The notes under the pieces: generated by a model
What the model was told of the DNA's origin: nothing
The model's database searches: none
What the model saw: only the letters and a program-made list of their open reading frames with translations
Program-made: the position numbers and the translations under genes
Assembly: GCF_000003195.3 (NCBI RefSeq)
Contig: NC_012871.2
Coordinates: 8,233,997-8,297,996 of the forward strand
DNA from: Sorghum bicolor
Lineage: Eukaryota > Streptophyta > Magnoliopsida > Poales > Poaceae
Direction: 5' to 3'
DNA length: 64,000 nt
Shown: piece by piece, positions 10,163-22,383 of the stretch
Layout: every line of letters begins with the position of its first letter
How positions within the stretch are numbered: the first letter of the stretch is position 1

Positions 10163-11046
10163 CTATGGATAGAGCTCAATGAGTGATCGAAATCCTAGGA
10201 CAGGACTAATCTTGTATTGAGTAAAGCCTGCGTCTTGGAAAATCCTTTGCCACTTGTCCCTGTCTCGCTCTTCACCTGTTGTTAGCAACATCATACATAG
10301 ATCCGAAACAAATTGAGCTTCCAACATTTGCTTGGATTGGGACCCCACTACAACCTCTATGATTACCACCTTTCCCTTTGGTTCGCGGGTAGAAACAACT
10401 TCTTTGCACCGTTTTAGGATGCGCACACAATCTTCGTCACTCCAGTTATGCAAAATCCACTGTAATAATAATAAACACATATGTTAATAGGACTATACTC
10501 CCTCTGTTAAGAAATGGTAATCATGTCATTAGTCCGGAGACAAAGTCGTACAAAATAGATTTTGACTATTAATTTTATAGTATATAAAGTTGACAGGTTA
10601 AAAATTAATATCATGCACCTCTAACACAAATATATTGATTAAAGTTTTATGATCTAAACTTTTATATAACTTAATTAACTGTTGGTCAAAAATTATAAAG
10701 TTTAACTTTTCTCTAGTCAAATACGATGTGACGAAAAATCTTAAAAAGTTTTTGGCTTTTGGAAGGAACTAAACAAGGCCTGAATCTACTACTAGTTACC
10801 TTGAGTAAGAGAACATCAGCCGGAGGGATGAACTCCATCATGTCGCCAGCAATGAACTGAACCCCACAATCAGCAGGCGCCGCGTCCACGACATGGGGCA
10901 GCTCCAGCACCGAGCACCTTATCTGAGGGAACGCCTTGGCGATGGCCGCTGCCATCGTCCCGTCGCCGCCACCGACATCCATCAGGGACGTGACCCCTGT
11001 GAACACCTCTCTGCACTCATGGACGACGATCTCCGCCACAAAGCCC
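10163..11046 (-). pseudogene. Truncated O-methyltransferase gene (3' half)
   Basis: Exon 2 (10163-10459) encodes WILHNWSDEDC with the catalytic His and runs to the family's C-terminus RSLIELYP and a stop. The exon 1 remnant (10800 to about 11045) encodes the SAM-binding motif LMDVGGGDGT and GDMMEFIPPAD. Splice signals survive: donor AAG|GTAAC at 10800/10799 and acceptor CAG at 10460-10462. Homology stops at about 11046. The N-terminal dimerisation domain, about 200 residues in the intact paralogue, is missing, and a stop codon lies two codons upstream of the break in the frame. The 340-bp intron carries two MITE pieces. What remains matches the intact copy at 22384-23665 closely in layout. 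No functional enzyme is expected. Confidence 0.85.
10496..10790. repeat. MITE sequence inside the OMT pseudogene intron
   Basis: ACTCCCTCTGTTAAGAAATGG at about 10498 is a Stowaway-type end. From about 10720 to 10780 the DNA switches to the arm of a GGCCTTGTTTAG-type MITE, ending GGAACTAAACAAGGCC. Together they account for most of the difference between this 340-bp intron and the 142-bp intron of the intact OMT gene. Confidence 0.6.
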
Positions 11047-11812
11047 TAGTTCAATATGCTGATGGTCACGTCTTCCTTACTTAGCCGTGAGCTACTTCGA
11101 AACTTGGTGAAGAATGTTCTGGTATATGACCATGTGATGTGATTACATTCGACATATTTTTTTTATAATGTTTCAATCGTTGCTGCACCTTCCAATGCAT
11201 TTATTTTTTATTTTTTACTGATGAAAAATGGCTTCTCTTGCTCATTTTCTGTTATTTTTGAATTTTAGACATGGATTTTGCTAGTATTTTCTTGAATTTT
11301 AGAGCTCGTTTTCTGATTTTTGTGCTCTCCCATGGTTCGGTTCTGAATTCTGGAACACTACCATTTTGAATTATGGTTAAATAATCAGTAAAGTCAACGT
11401 TGAATTAGCTTTGATGAGCATTAGTAGTACACGAACACAATAAAACGCCAAACTGAGCTAATTAGGTGCACAATCCAAATGATGCCAGGGAATCAAGGGA
11501 TTGGATCACGTTGGTGGGAGGGGATTGGGTGGTGGGAGGGGATCAACCCAATCCCTGCGTGGGGGATTTCTCTCTTGTATTACTTTCCCCAGCAGCCAAA
11601 CGAAGCCGTAGGGATTATGTCCATCAAATCCAACACTTCTGTCCAATTCAACACATCGCTGGGGTTACTTTCATTGACTAGTCCATTAGCATCTAATATT
11701 TTCGGAGACTGATGTTTTATTTCTATGATGGCTGCTTGCTGATACTTCTATATGATAACATTAAGATAGCCGACGTACATACATAACCAAGAACTTCTGG
11801 AGGCAACAAGAA
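11047..11812. other. Unassigned, then OMT array unit 3 upstream segment
   Basis: The part 11047-11450 is AT-rich and I see nothing in it. About 11465-11615 resembles one end of a PIF-type MITE (GGGATT-rich, ending CAGCCAAACGAAGCC). From 11619 the sequence matches 25719-25900 almost base for base: CCAACAC, CATCGCTGGGGTTACTTTCA, GATGGCTGCTTGCTGATAC, GATAACATTAAGATA. That marks it as an array unit. Confidence 0.5.
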
Positions 11813-12213
11813 CATGGGTGGCGTTGGGGACCTAAAAGCTTGATAGCATACTGCAGGGCAATGAATTATTTGGTAGCGGGATCTAAACAATATTAGCTGA
11901 CCATTCAACCAATAACTATCTCACTAGATCTCCCAACCCATCTAATATCATCTAAAAGGTCGCAAAAAAAATCACTTCTATACAAATGTGCTCCATTAAT
12001 ATCAAAATAGAAAAGAAAAAACATTAATTATAAATAAGCCACCCAATACGTCCGACCTTTTTGCTAGTGGATCCAAACAAAACCAAACTAATTAATAGGT
12101 AGACAATTTTGGTTAGCTAATATTAGTTGTGAACTATTAACCAAGTGACTATTAGTTCCTAATGGATCGAAATAGGGTTTTATATTAATTTGCCTAGGCT
12201 TGTAAGAGCATGC
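11813..12213 (-). pseudogene. Relic of an OMT first exon (relic 3), split by a MITE
   Basis: The first part, 11813-11877 (CATGGGTGGCGTTGGGGACC ... TTTGGTAGC), and the second part, about 12184-12213 (TTAATTTGCCTAGGCTTGTA), together match relics 1 and 2. They are separated by about 300 bp starting GGGATCTAAACA (11878) and ending GGATCGAAATAGGG (about 12176), a MITE of the GGATCTAAACA type. Relic 4 at 25901 has the same MITE start at the same base, so the insertion predates the duplication of these two units. Confidence 0.6.
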
Positions 12214-12439
12214 TATCATCGATACTCGTTATGGGTGCCACTGACGTAAACTAGTTTTGAGCCATGCTCTAATTTGCTCCTACAAGTTTGAGTTGTACAT
12301 GGCACCAACTGGTTTGCCATTATTATCAAAATCAAGGCTTGATATTTGTAGACTTGGATTGTCAGAAGCAATCAGCCTTTGGCTTCAAGCAATACAATCT
12401 CGTCAATAATCGTACTTTGCCAATATACTTATGTATAAT

Positions 12440-12745
12440 GACGGAAATGGCCTGGCTGACTGAGTGGTCAGTCCGGCTCAGTATCTCCCCCATGGGGTGG
12501 TCGAGTTCGAGTCATGAGGGACTCACTCTTTATTTGTGGCTTCGACTATAGTGATCATGGAAAAACTCCCTTCTCTGCCCCACAATCCAAAGCATAGGTC
12601 TATGGCTAGCTCGTCTCATGGAGCTACGGTGCCGCTGTGTATGGGTGGAACAAGATTCGAGGGTTTTCTCTATCTACGTGAGAAGATCTTCTTCTTAAGC
12701 CAGAATACCTGAGGGCTGTCTGGCCACCATGGATTGAGTTTTTTT
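12440..12745 (+). mobile_element. tRNA-derived SINE with poly-T tail
   Basis: The head contains a box-A-like TGGCTGACTGAGTGG (about 12453) and a box-B-like GAGTTCGAGTC, the internal RNA polymerase III promoter arrangement of tRNA-derived SINEs. The element ends in seven Ts (12739-12745). Perfect 13-bp target duplications ACTTATGTATAAT flank it at 12427-12439 and 12746-12758. A T-tail is known for some grass SINE families such as p-SINE and Au. The family name is not assigned. Confidence 0.8.
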
Positions 12746-12758
12746 ACTTATGTATAAT

Positions 12759-13445
12759 AGTACAAGTATGGGAAGTTTCTATGCCATTATAATTATCATG
12801 TTTTGGAGATCTGTATCTATAGTTCATGAGAAAACCATTACAATTATTCCTCTACTTGATATATGTTGGGTCTCTGTTGACAACTGTAGTTCTAGGCTTT
12901 CTGTAGCACTTATCTAACATCTACAAATCCTTTTCCATCTTGCTTCTCTTTATAAAAATCAAGTTAACCAGAATAAGCTAGATTAGCTATATCAGTAACT
13001 GTGGAACTCGAGCATTAGTTTCTAGTATATCTCTAAATCTTCTAGTATATTCAGAAATAGTTTCATGTAGTTTCTGTTTAACTGATGTAAGGTGACAGTT
13101 TTAACTCATTTTGACCACTAAAGAAATAAACATGGAAATTTCTGCTCTATATTAGATCAAATGTGAAGTGAGTTGTGTGGTAAGAAATGAAAATCAAGTG
13201 CAGCACCGAGTAGAGAGATAAACGAAATAATCAACTTATTGGTATCACTAGAGCTTATAATGTGCTCCTACTATCATCACCACTGAATTTGACAAACTCA
13301 GGTATTTTGATCCCATGTGGATATGCAATGTGCTCATACCAATCAGAATATGGTCTCTGAGATAACCAATTCTTGAATTTAGGGTCTACACCATATATAA
13401 GTTTTGCTAGATATTTCCATCATCTCATCTCTTAATCTAGGCAAT
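12759..13445. other. Unassigned
   Basis: This is the interrupted continuation of array unit 3 after the SINE (TACAAGTATGGGAAG..., ATTATAATTATCATGTTTTGG, matched loosely near 9505-9525). No gene or bounded element is recognised. Confidence 0.3.
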
Positions 13446-13915
13446 TTTTTTGACTGTCAACGGGGGGGGGGGAGTCGCTCCCCACCTGATTTGTTGTATT
13501 TCATATTGGCCCTGAATGGCCTAATGTCATTGAGCTTTTTACATCTCCATCAGATTGATGAAGTTTAGATAGGTACAGAAAGAACCCTAGAATATCTAGT
13601 AAGATAAAACACTCATCCTTCCCATTGTCTCGCCGACTCGAAGGATTTTTCCCATGCTTGCACAATATGGCGCTTGGATGGTTGGAGTCTGAACCCCCAT
13701 TGAACTGAAACCGCCGAGCACTGCTGCAGTAGCTGATGCAATCCGGTGGCTTGATTCCTGAAAACCTTCTCGTTTCTGGACTTCCACAATTGCCAACAAC
13801 ACAGGGCGATGAAGCTAGGCAATTTGGGGAATGATCCATGGTACATGCCTCTGTTTTTGTTAGTTTGCGGTGTATTAAGTTTGGTAGGTATTGTTGCTCC
13901 GTCCTTGGTTTGAGC
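13446..13915 (-). pseudogene. 3' fragment of a LINE
   Basis: On the minus strand the segment encodes SFIALCCWQLWKSRNEKVF, typical of the C-terminal tail of plant LINE ORF2. It is followed by a short 3' UTR with a G/C homopolymer run (about 13459-13471) and a T/A tract. The frame is broken into overlapping pieces. The upstream part is cut off exactly where the LTR-like copy begins (13917). Confidence 0.65.
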
Positions 13916-13916
13916 A

Positions 13917-16391
13917 TGTAATACCCGATTTTAAGAACAAAACCAGATATGCACCATATGTGAGTCTTAGAAGCCAAATCTCACATATAGCTACAAATAA
14001 GGGGTAATATCAAAAGACAATGCATAAATTATATAACGTACATAATATAAAAGAGATAACCTTTGATAGCAAACACCGGATAGACAACTCCAAACTCTGG
14101 GTATTAACTTCTCTCTACAGGATCCAACTGACTGGTTGATCACAAGCCTAAACTTCTCCTGAGGTTTGGGGGAAATAGCAAGAGTGAGTCCATGTCGAAC
14201 TCCACAAGTATAGCAACTAGATTGTATAGCTCCAACAATCTCATGATCAATGTGACATAAATAATGTAAAGCATTAAATAATAAATAATGGGCATATTTA
14301 ACACACAAGAATCATCATCGTCGATGTAAGAATCCCCAAGGCCGTTCTTGACCGTGAGCACGGCTAGTATACCAGTTTTTAACACTCTGCAGAGGTTGTA
14401 CATCTTTATCCATGAGTCATGATTTACCCTTTCGCCTGAGGTGATCAGCCTCTTAACCCACTACCAAGGAAGGTCGGCAGGGATCACTATGAAGCCTTTC
14501 AAAAGTTCGTCTAACATGTTAGGGCCGCAAGGTTTCCTTTGCGCGCAGATATAGAGCCCCCTTCCGATGGCACAATGACGCGCAACCTATACACATAGGG
14601 ACAGGGGCTCGCACTATACCCAAAACGGTTCAGCCCCTCCCCCCATTTGGGTAACCTCTAACAAGCTAGAAAATGTCTTCATACTGAGCTAAAGCCAGAA
14701 CCATTATAGCCCTCATAGTTGCACTGTTGTCCCGGGTGATCACGTATAGATAAATCATCAAGTTGCTAAAAAGTCATTTTTATCATTTATTACTTAATAT
14801 TAATCTAGTCACAGGATCATGGTCACAGAAATAAAATCTAAATGCTATACTTGCCTTAGTCCAAATGCTATATTGATCCTGCTGGTCTTACTAGTTGTCC
14901 AAGGCTCTGATCTTGATCACTGAAGCACTCTTGTTCACCACAGATTGCTCACCGTCTAAACTCGATCATCGATCACCAACACATAACAATCGAAGACAAA
15001 CATACATGAAGCAAACAAGACTACAATTAGAACAGTACACAATCATATAAAAATAGTATAGAGAGTTCATAAAAAGATTCTACGCAGCGCTACGATATCA
15101 TAGACGTAAAGATCACGAAAATTGGAGCTAAAACGGAGAAGTTATGAATTTTCTAAGATTTTATATAGAAAAGTAATTAATTAATTAAGGTCACAAAATA
15201 AAAAGTTTCAAACTGAGAAAATAATGTTACTAACATGTAGAGCTCATTAATACGAATCCAATGCAATTTGAATGGGTCAAAACGGAGTTAAGATGAATAT
15301 TTTATGGCCAAAAGAAAGTCAGTGGCAATTCTGTAAATAGTGAAAACGTATTTTTAATCAAAAATGAGTTGTTTGTGTTTTCCAAACTGAAAGACAAAGT
15401 GATTGGGGCTTACGTTGGTGGACAGGGAGTAGGTTCACCGGTAGTGACGGTTTTTTGGAGCTACAGCAACGCCCACGATCACGTTGTAGAGAAGAAAATA
15501 TAAATTTTATTTTACTACCTTAGGAATTCTCAAATTAGAGGCTTCTCATATGATAGTCTTTGATGTGCTTTGCCTAAGGGGTTGGTACATATATAGGGAG
15601 AAAAACTCCCAACCTCCACGTCAACTAGCGATATGGTACTAATTGATTAGCAACCTTCATCTTTACTAATAGGCCTAATTAATTATTAAAGCCCATTAGT
15701 AAATAACTACATGGTTTTTTGGATTTATTATGGGCTTTGACGTTGGAAAAATAATAAGAGATTTATTATTTTTCGGAATTAATTATTTTCATTGATAAAA
15801 TAATTCTAGAAAAGTTTAGAATTAGTAGTTAAGCCACGAAAAATACTCCGAAAACTCCGAAAATTCGGGAAAAATTCTCAGAGATATTATAGAACATGGG
15901 GAACCCGAATAAAGTTTTTGGAGCTCATGATAAGATTATTTAGAGCATCTAAAAATTAGATCATGCTCAGAGAAAAGTGAGAACAGAAGATGAAAAAATT
16001 CCCGAAAAGTTTGTAGAGAGTGCTTGATGGACGAGGAACTAAAAGAAGTGCTTTGAGTGACAAAGAAAATATTTTAGGAAGGTCACAATAAAAATTTGAG
16101 CTTAGAAACAAGGAATTTGGTTGTAGATAAAACATAAATACGTGCCGAATAAGGAAGATCGATCTACTAAACGTATTTTAAATATTTTTCTTACTATCAA
16201 CACATAAAGGAGCAGCAAGCATCATATCAAAACATATGCACCAGCATGTATGCATAATAATATTGCTAAGCCTTATGATAAATTTTAATTTAATGAAAAA
16301 TATTATTTTTCCTATATTTTTATGAGCACAAAATACAAAACTGAATAAATTTTCATCTATTTTGAAAAGAGCAAATTTTAGGGTGTTAGCG
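13917..16391 (+). mobile_element. Solo-LTR-like copy (TGTAATACCC...GGGTGTTA)
   Basis: The segment starts TGTAATACCCGATTTTAAG and ends AATTTTAGGGTGTTAG. It is about 2.5 kb with no integrase, RT or gag frame. Such TGTAACACCC...GGGTGTTACA ends are typical of long grass Ty3/gypsy LTRs. A second copy lies inverted at 26573-28784. They share, in the same order, a CATATGTGAG block, GTCATGATTTACCCTTTCGC, GTAACCTCTAACAAGCTAGA and TACTAATAGGCCTAATTAAT-like blocks. The last bases here are degraded, and no 5-bp target duplication is visible, so solo-LTR status is inferred. Confidence 0.6.
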
Positions 16392-17062
16392 TCACCTTTC
16401 ATTCTGATTGGTTATTTATTTACTGAACTCAAGTGTGCTGCAGTGGTCCAATGAGTCAGCTTCAGACAGTTCACTGAATCAGCATGGTATTGTGAGCTGT
16501 TGTTTTATTTTGTTTTAATGGTTTTGACTCTTTTCTCGAGTGCGTCTAGTTTTGCTTTCACAATGCTTTGAGCAAACTACTAATTATTCCTAGGGTCAAC
16601 AAATTAGGAGTAGGTGTGTGGGATCTTGACAAATAGAAGAATGGCACGTTAAGTTGTAACTAGAGTATAGTCTAAGTTTTATCGAATTATTGGCTCTCAT
16701 TCATTCCCTTGATCGGCACCTGTGTCAATCTTTCAAAAGCGACATTATGTAATTATTACTAAAACATTTTTTTAAAAAAAATCTGATGGAATCCTTCTTT
16801 CGCCACTGAAGCATCTCATATGTATACGAATAGGGTCACATCCTTGTAGCTATCCTGAGTTGAATATGAAATATAGTGATTGGTGAAACCTTTGGCTCAT
16901 GAGAATAATGTGTACTAGTCAGCAGTGCAATATAAGAAGATCGCGAAAGAGTTCTCCTTTTGTGGAGAGAGAGAGAGCTAGTTGTTTTTCTTACATCATT
17001 ATGAAAGTGAAATTTCGTGGCTTATAATTGTTTTTCTTTATTAATGGCATATGGTTAATATA
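16392..17062. other. OMT array unit, upstream-type segment
   Basis: From about 16700 (CATTCATTCCCTTGATCGGC..TCTTTCAAAAG) this matches the 5' flank of the intact OMT gene at 23797-23860. From about 16785 it matches 25450-25640. It carries the LINE empty site CATATGTATACGAATAGGG at about 16826. It is cut by CACTA-1 at 17063. Confidence 0.55.
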
Positions 17063-17082
17063 CACTACTGCAGACAGGATCT

Positions 17083-17605
17083 TTGCCGAGGGTCTCAGGC
17101 CTTCGGCAAAGGCTATAAGACCCTCGGCAAAGGCTTTGCCGAGGGCTACCCTCGGCAAAGAGCCTTCGGGAAATTTCCCGTCGGCAAAGGGATCTTTGCC
17201 GAGGGCCATTTCTCGGGCACTCGGCAAAAATTTTGCCGAGGGCTGACGCCGGCCTTCGGCAAACAAAAGTTGCCGTTAGGCCACGGGCTGCAACTGACGG
17301 CGTCTTTGCCGAGGGCCCAACGTCGGACCCTCGGCAAAGAATTTTTTAAATTTTTATTTGGGTAATTTCGTTGCCGAGGGTTCCCATGCAGGCCCTCGGC
17401 AAAGAATTTTTAAATTTTTATTTGGGTAATTTCTTTGCCGAGGGCTACCATGCAGGCCCTCGGCAAAGTATCTTTTTTTTATTTTTTCTGGAGAATTCTT
17501 TGCCGAGGGCCTTGACCATAGCCCTCGGCAAAGACCTGTTTTCTATTTTTTCTCAAGAAATTCTTTGCCGAGGGCTATGGTCAAGGCCCTCGGCAAAGAC
17601 CAGAG
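17083..17605. repeat. Left subterminal repeats of CACTA-1
   Basis: About twenty copies of a TTTGCCGAGGG core alternate in orientation as near-palindromic pairs separated by 10-40 bp. In CACTA elements such motifs are binding sites for the element's TNPA-type protein. Several inner pairs repeat a TTTTTAAATTTTTATTTGGG spacer, so part of the array itself expanded by tandem duplication. Confidence 0.85.
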
Positions 17606-17754
17606 AAATTTTAATTTTTTTGTTTGTTTATTTGCATCCAGACAATAGACAGATACATATATATACCATCACACACACAGAGTCCACAACGAGCACATAC
17701 ATCTCACGAACATCACATATATATATCACGAACATCATATATGTACACGAACAT

Positions 17755-17873
<119 letters not shown>

Positions 17874-17976
17874 AACATCCAGTAGTCCACAAGTTCACCA
17901 AATCGAACCAAAGTTCCAAACCGCCGACACGTACGCACCGTAGGGCTGCGAGAACTCACCATCGTCCCCAACCGTC

Positions 17977-20118
17977 CTACCTTTGCGTCGAGGGCGGTGT
18001 GTCGAAGGCTCCAGGATCCGGTGACGTACGAGGCGGGTTATTGGATCCCGCTGTCGACTGAGGCTGTACAAACAGTTAGATGTTTATGTGAGATTGCAGT
18101 AATTATTTCTGCACTACAGTTATAAAGAAGAAGTTAACTTTGACACTTACAGTAGAACTAAACGGCGGCGGAAGCTGAGGCGCTGGAACTGACATCGTGA
18201 CGTCCACACCTGTATGCTGCCCCAGAGCGGCCAGGACCCTCATCATCTCAGCCATCCTCTGGTCCTAGGCCTCTCACGCGAGACGCTCAGCCTCCAGCCG
18301 AGCAGTGAGGGCCGTGATCTGCTCCGTCTTCTGGGCGTTGTCGGCCTGCAAGATTACGCTCCAATGTTTCAGTAATGCAAATGTAATTCAGTTGCGAAAA
18401 TATTAATCTACTATGAGTGAACCTAGAATTACCTGGAGCGAAGCTAACATGCTCACTGTCGGAGTCGGCCGTGCACGGATGGGCTGGCTGGAGCTCGTGC
18501 TCTGTGCTCTGAGCTGGCTGAGAGTGGGGGTGGTGTTGGGGTCGATGGCGGCGTTTGCGATCCAGGCCCGGCCGTGCTTCCTACCGCCACCGAGCCTCAT
18601 GACGGCCTCGACATCTAGTGGCTCGGTGCGGACGTCATACTCTGGCCCGTGCCGCTCCCGTACCACCGACGTGTACTCCTGGACCTTATCGTACACGTTG
18701 GGGTCGGAGTACGCCTCGCGAGGGGCAGCTGCGTCCCAGGTGCGTTGGCCTGCAGTCTGGTGAGACGCAGCCCAAGCCGTGAACATGGACACCTCCTCGT
18801 CCGGGTGCGCAGCCTCGTACGAGAAAAGCGACAGACGGTGAGTAATCAAGCATACATTAAACGCGAAACTAAATAGAAGACAAATCACTTACATATGATT
18901 TTTTGAAGGCGGGGAGGCTCTTGCTGCCTTGGTGGTGAGTGGCAGCTGGTCTTTGCAGACGCAGTGCCCGCTGAGACTCGTGCCTGTCTAGGTAGTCCTG
19001 CGTGAACCACCTACCCACGATCGCGGCCGAGGCATCGGCATGCGCCCGACACCACCAGAGAATCACCTACAAGACAATGAGTGTTTGACAGATATGAAGA
19101 TATAATTGAATATATTAAATTCAAAAAAGAGACAATCTGAATGTTATTCATCTACCTCCAGGTACTGCTCCTGGGTCATCGTCATCGTCCGCGCCTGAGC
19201 CTTCGTGATAGTCATACTACGCGCCAACGCGTAGAAGTCTATCACTGCCTGGACGCGCGCCTCGTGGTGCATGTCGGTGACATACTTCCTACAGGAGGCG
19301 TGCGCCACAGACTCAGCCAGGGCCACGTCTTCGTCCTCCACCCTGAAGTACCTCTGCACAAAAGATAATACATCCAATCATTATTTTAAAAAAATAGATT
19401 TTAATGTAATGGATGAATTATTGTTGTGCGAAAGGAACTTACCCAAAACTCGGCCAGTATCGTCTCCTCGGGGTTGCGGTACGTGTTGTCCTCCCCTAAA
19501 GCGTACCTGTCCCAGGTGGTGGCCGGCTCGCGGGCCCCCGACGCCAACTCCACGAGGCCGGGGAAGTACTTCCGGCACAGGGTACCCAGGATGGTCGGTG
19601 GAGCGCGCACGGGAGTACCTGACACCAGATCCCAAGACCTGCACCCGTTAGAAAAAAAATAGTCAGTTTCTCTCTAAACCCTCAAACCTATCAGATGAGG
19701 TAGTTGTGATATCATTTAGATTTACTTACTTGGGCGGTACAGGGCGAAGCAGTGCCCGACTCTGAGGTAGTGGGTATGGAGGGAGCTTCGCGGGACCTCG
19801 CTGGTAGACACCCGACGCCGCGCCTCCCTCGTCCTCGGGCGCCGCGCCGTGCTCCTCGTCATGGCTCTCGTCCTGGCCCTCGACCTGGTCCTCGTCCTGG
19901 TCCTCGTCCTCCTGGTACTCCTCCTCCAGCGTCGGAGCCACGGGGTCTGGGGTGGGACTCCGCGGCCTCCTACGCCCCTGGCTGGTACTCGTCGTGGAAG
20001 GCCTCCCCCTCCTACGGCGTCCTGCGGCGGCTACCCCTGACGACTCTGCCTCGCCAGTGAGGGAAGGACGTCTCGCGTAGACCGAGGGTGTGTCACGTCG
20101 TGGCCGCCTGCTCGCCAT
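17977..20118 (-). pseudogene. CACTA-1 second (TNPA/Transposase_24-like) gene
   Basis: Seven exons can be chained by GT/AG signals: 19730-20118, 19443-19638, 19156-19353, 18893-19066, 18433 to about 18815, 18151-18345 and 17977-18063. The protein starts MASRRPRRDTPSVYARR, has a very acidic low-complexity stretch encoded near 19840-19930, then a conserved block (TWDRYALGEDNTYRNPEETI, RYFRVEDEDVALAESVAHAS) and an alanine-rich tail (EAAHPDEEVSMFTAWAASHQ). These are typical of the plant Ptta/En/Spm (Transposase_24) family. Exon 6 carries two in-frame stops (TGA then TAG, after RLEAERLA). The frame is otherwise open, so decay looks recent. The family's role is DNA binding to subterminal repeats. 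The exon 5 acceptor is the least certain junction. Confidence 0.75.
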
Positions 20119-20244
20119 CTTTGATCAAACACCTGCACACACAAAGAATGAAACAAGACTTATTAGTAAGCATATTAGAGACTTGAAAATAAATAAACAA
20201 AACAAAAATGTCAATAATTTAAAAAAGACATAGTATTACATGTA

Positions 20245-21449
20245 TTACGAATAGTCCTCGTGGTTGGGATTATAGGTCTCGTCATCACTGTCAATATTAT
20301 CCAAATAAGCGACACTATCCGAAGGTCCTACGTCATCGTCTTCATCTTCATCACCAGCGACAAGTAATCGCTCAAGCATTTGTATGTCCTTGGCATTTTG
20401 CACCACGTCTCCATCATCCTCGTCATCAACCGTTTCGTTGTCTTCTTCCATTTCGAGGGCCTGAGGTAGGAGTATCTGAAGTGTCCCCGATAGCCCATCT
20501 TCTTGATAGAACTCTCCATCATATGTGTTTGTGTTAAAGTTGTAATCGTCATCGTTTGGGGCTGGGAGTTTCCCGTGTGGAGAAACCTGGTGCACAATAG
20601 CCCACCCCTGAAGCTCTTGTTTGGCTTGATTCGCATATCTCGTGTAATACACCTGCACGGCCTGTTGAGCCACAATGTAGATATCCTTTCAGTGTGCATT
20701 ACATCAATGTTATGCGGCAAAAGAAGGTCATCAAAATAGGACAGCCTAGTCAACCCGGACTTATGAGTCCACATATGTTGCACACCATAACCCACAAAAC
20801 CACCTCCTTCGGCGGGCACAAGAGCATCAATCTGAGCACGAATCTCGGCACCACTCTTGATGTGGGGTTTAGGGTCTGTCACTACCACACCTTTTCTAAA
20901 GTTCTTCACGTCCCTTCTGAATGGATGGCCAGCAGGAAGAAACTGACGATGCTGGTCAAACGACGAATACTTGCCACCCTTTTTCAACCAAATAAACCTC
21001 ACAGCTTCCATGCATACGGGACACGGAAACTTCCTGTGAACACACCAGGCGCAGAATAACCCGTACGCCAGGAAATCATGTAGAGAGTAGTGATACCAAA
21101 CATACAGTTTGAAGCTTGACCTTGTAGCTCGGTCGTATGTCCATACCCCTTCCCAAGCTTCAATCAATTCGTCAATCAGAGGCTCCATGAAGACCCCCAT
21201 GTTGCTCCATGGGTGTCCAGGAATTATCAAGGACAGAAAAACGTTTTGTCGTTTGGAAGGCAATGCCAGGGGGAAGGTTGAGAGGGATAGTGAACACAGG
21301 CCAACATGTGTGATCACATGTGAGATGTTTGGGTTTTGTGCACCAGACGTTACCACAGACTCAGAATTTTTTGAAATTTTTATCATAGCATCCACATGTG
21401 ATAACATGTTATGTCGCCAAGTTTCGTGATTTTCTGAGTTTGTTTTCAT
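20245..21449 (-). pseudogene. CACTA-1 TNP2 transposase, internally deleted
   Basis: The 373-codon frame (20328-21449) contains Transposase_21 segments: LSLIIPGHPWSNMGVFMEPL, WTYDRATRSSFKL, FPCPVCMEAV, KYSSFDQHRQFLPAGHPFRR, and a motif ending LPHNIDVMHTER. Immediately after that motif, at about 20690, it jumps to the C-terminal region read in another frame (20245-20673: QVYYTRYANQAKQELQGW, then a strongly acidic tail). The intervening part and the N-terminal domain are missing; CACTA-2 retains them. This internal deletion removes much of the catalytic protein, so no active transposase is expected. Confidence 0.8.
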
Positions 21450-21769
21450 TTTATATATTCAAAAAAACGATTTCACGCAACTTGGTCCACATGTTTCGGG
21501 GGGTAAACCTTCGATATTTCATGTGGCTTTCTGCATACGGCCTGGAAATGCACTAACAATCATGAATGTCAAGATTGAAATAATTAAATACTATTATTTA
21601 ATGCACGTGTAGTTTGAATTTGAAATTTGTCGAAAAATTCAACAAATTCAAAAAATCCAAAAATATACCAAAGTTATTTCAAAATGAACCAAACTTTAGC
21701 ATGTACTTAAAAATAGTGTAGGTGTGCCACAGAAAAAAAAACATGGATCCAAAAAAACAAAAAAATTTT

Positions 21770-21945
21770 TTGCCGAGGGCCCACTCCAGACCCTCGGCAA
21801 AGAGGGGAGTTGCCGAGGGCAGGCTGGCGGGCCCTCGGCAAAGTTGCCAAAGGTCACTCTTTGCCGAGGGTTGGCCCTCGGCAAAGATGTCCTTTGCCGA
21901 GTGCCCGAAATCCGGCCCTCGGCAAAACAAAAAACCCTCGGCAGC
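21770..21945. repeat. Right subterminal repeats of CACTA-1
   Basis: About nine alternating copies of TTTGCCGAGGG/CCCTCGGCAAA lie in 176 bp. They mirror the larger left array and end about 20 bp before the right terminus. Confidence 0.85.
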
Positions 21946-21967
21946 GTTGCTGTTTCCAGCAGTGATA

Positions 21968-22383
21968 CTGCTGTTTCGTGATTATTACCCAAGCTTGAGG
22001 CCGGTGTCAACCCCCCCCTCCCCCCCCAAACACTGTTGTGGGTTACAATAATGCACAGTTTGGCATTCACCACCAAAGCGGAAAATCACATGACAAAAAC
22101 AGGAAGAAGAGGGGTTGCAGGGTGACACATTGCATAACTAGCCGCGTGATATCTCGGTCCAATGCTGTTAGGGTCTCTTTGGGCACCCTTGTCTACCTTG
22201 AACAAACAGTTCATGTAGGAAATAAGTAGGTGTGTAACACTAACGTACACAACAATATGTGGCAAAACTACTTGCTCTTAGGTTAGTGATCAAACTAAAT
22301 TACATTATATGACAAGTGCAATGTGTAAGTTAGGGCCTTAACCCTTTGATAGGTCATATGACATGGTTATCTGCAGGGTCTAG
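21968..22383. other. 3' flank of the intact OMT gene
   Basis: The stretch contains a C-rich run at about 22008-22028 (CCCCCCCCTCCCCCCCC, near-homopolymeric). The remainder is AT-rich and would hold the OMT 3' UTR and polyadenylation signals. No other feature is recognised. Confidence 0.4.
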
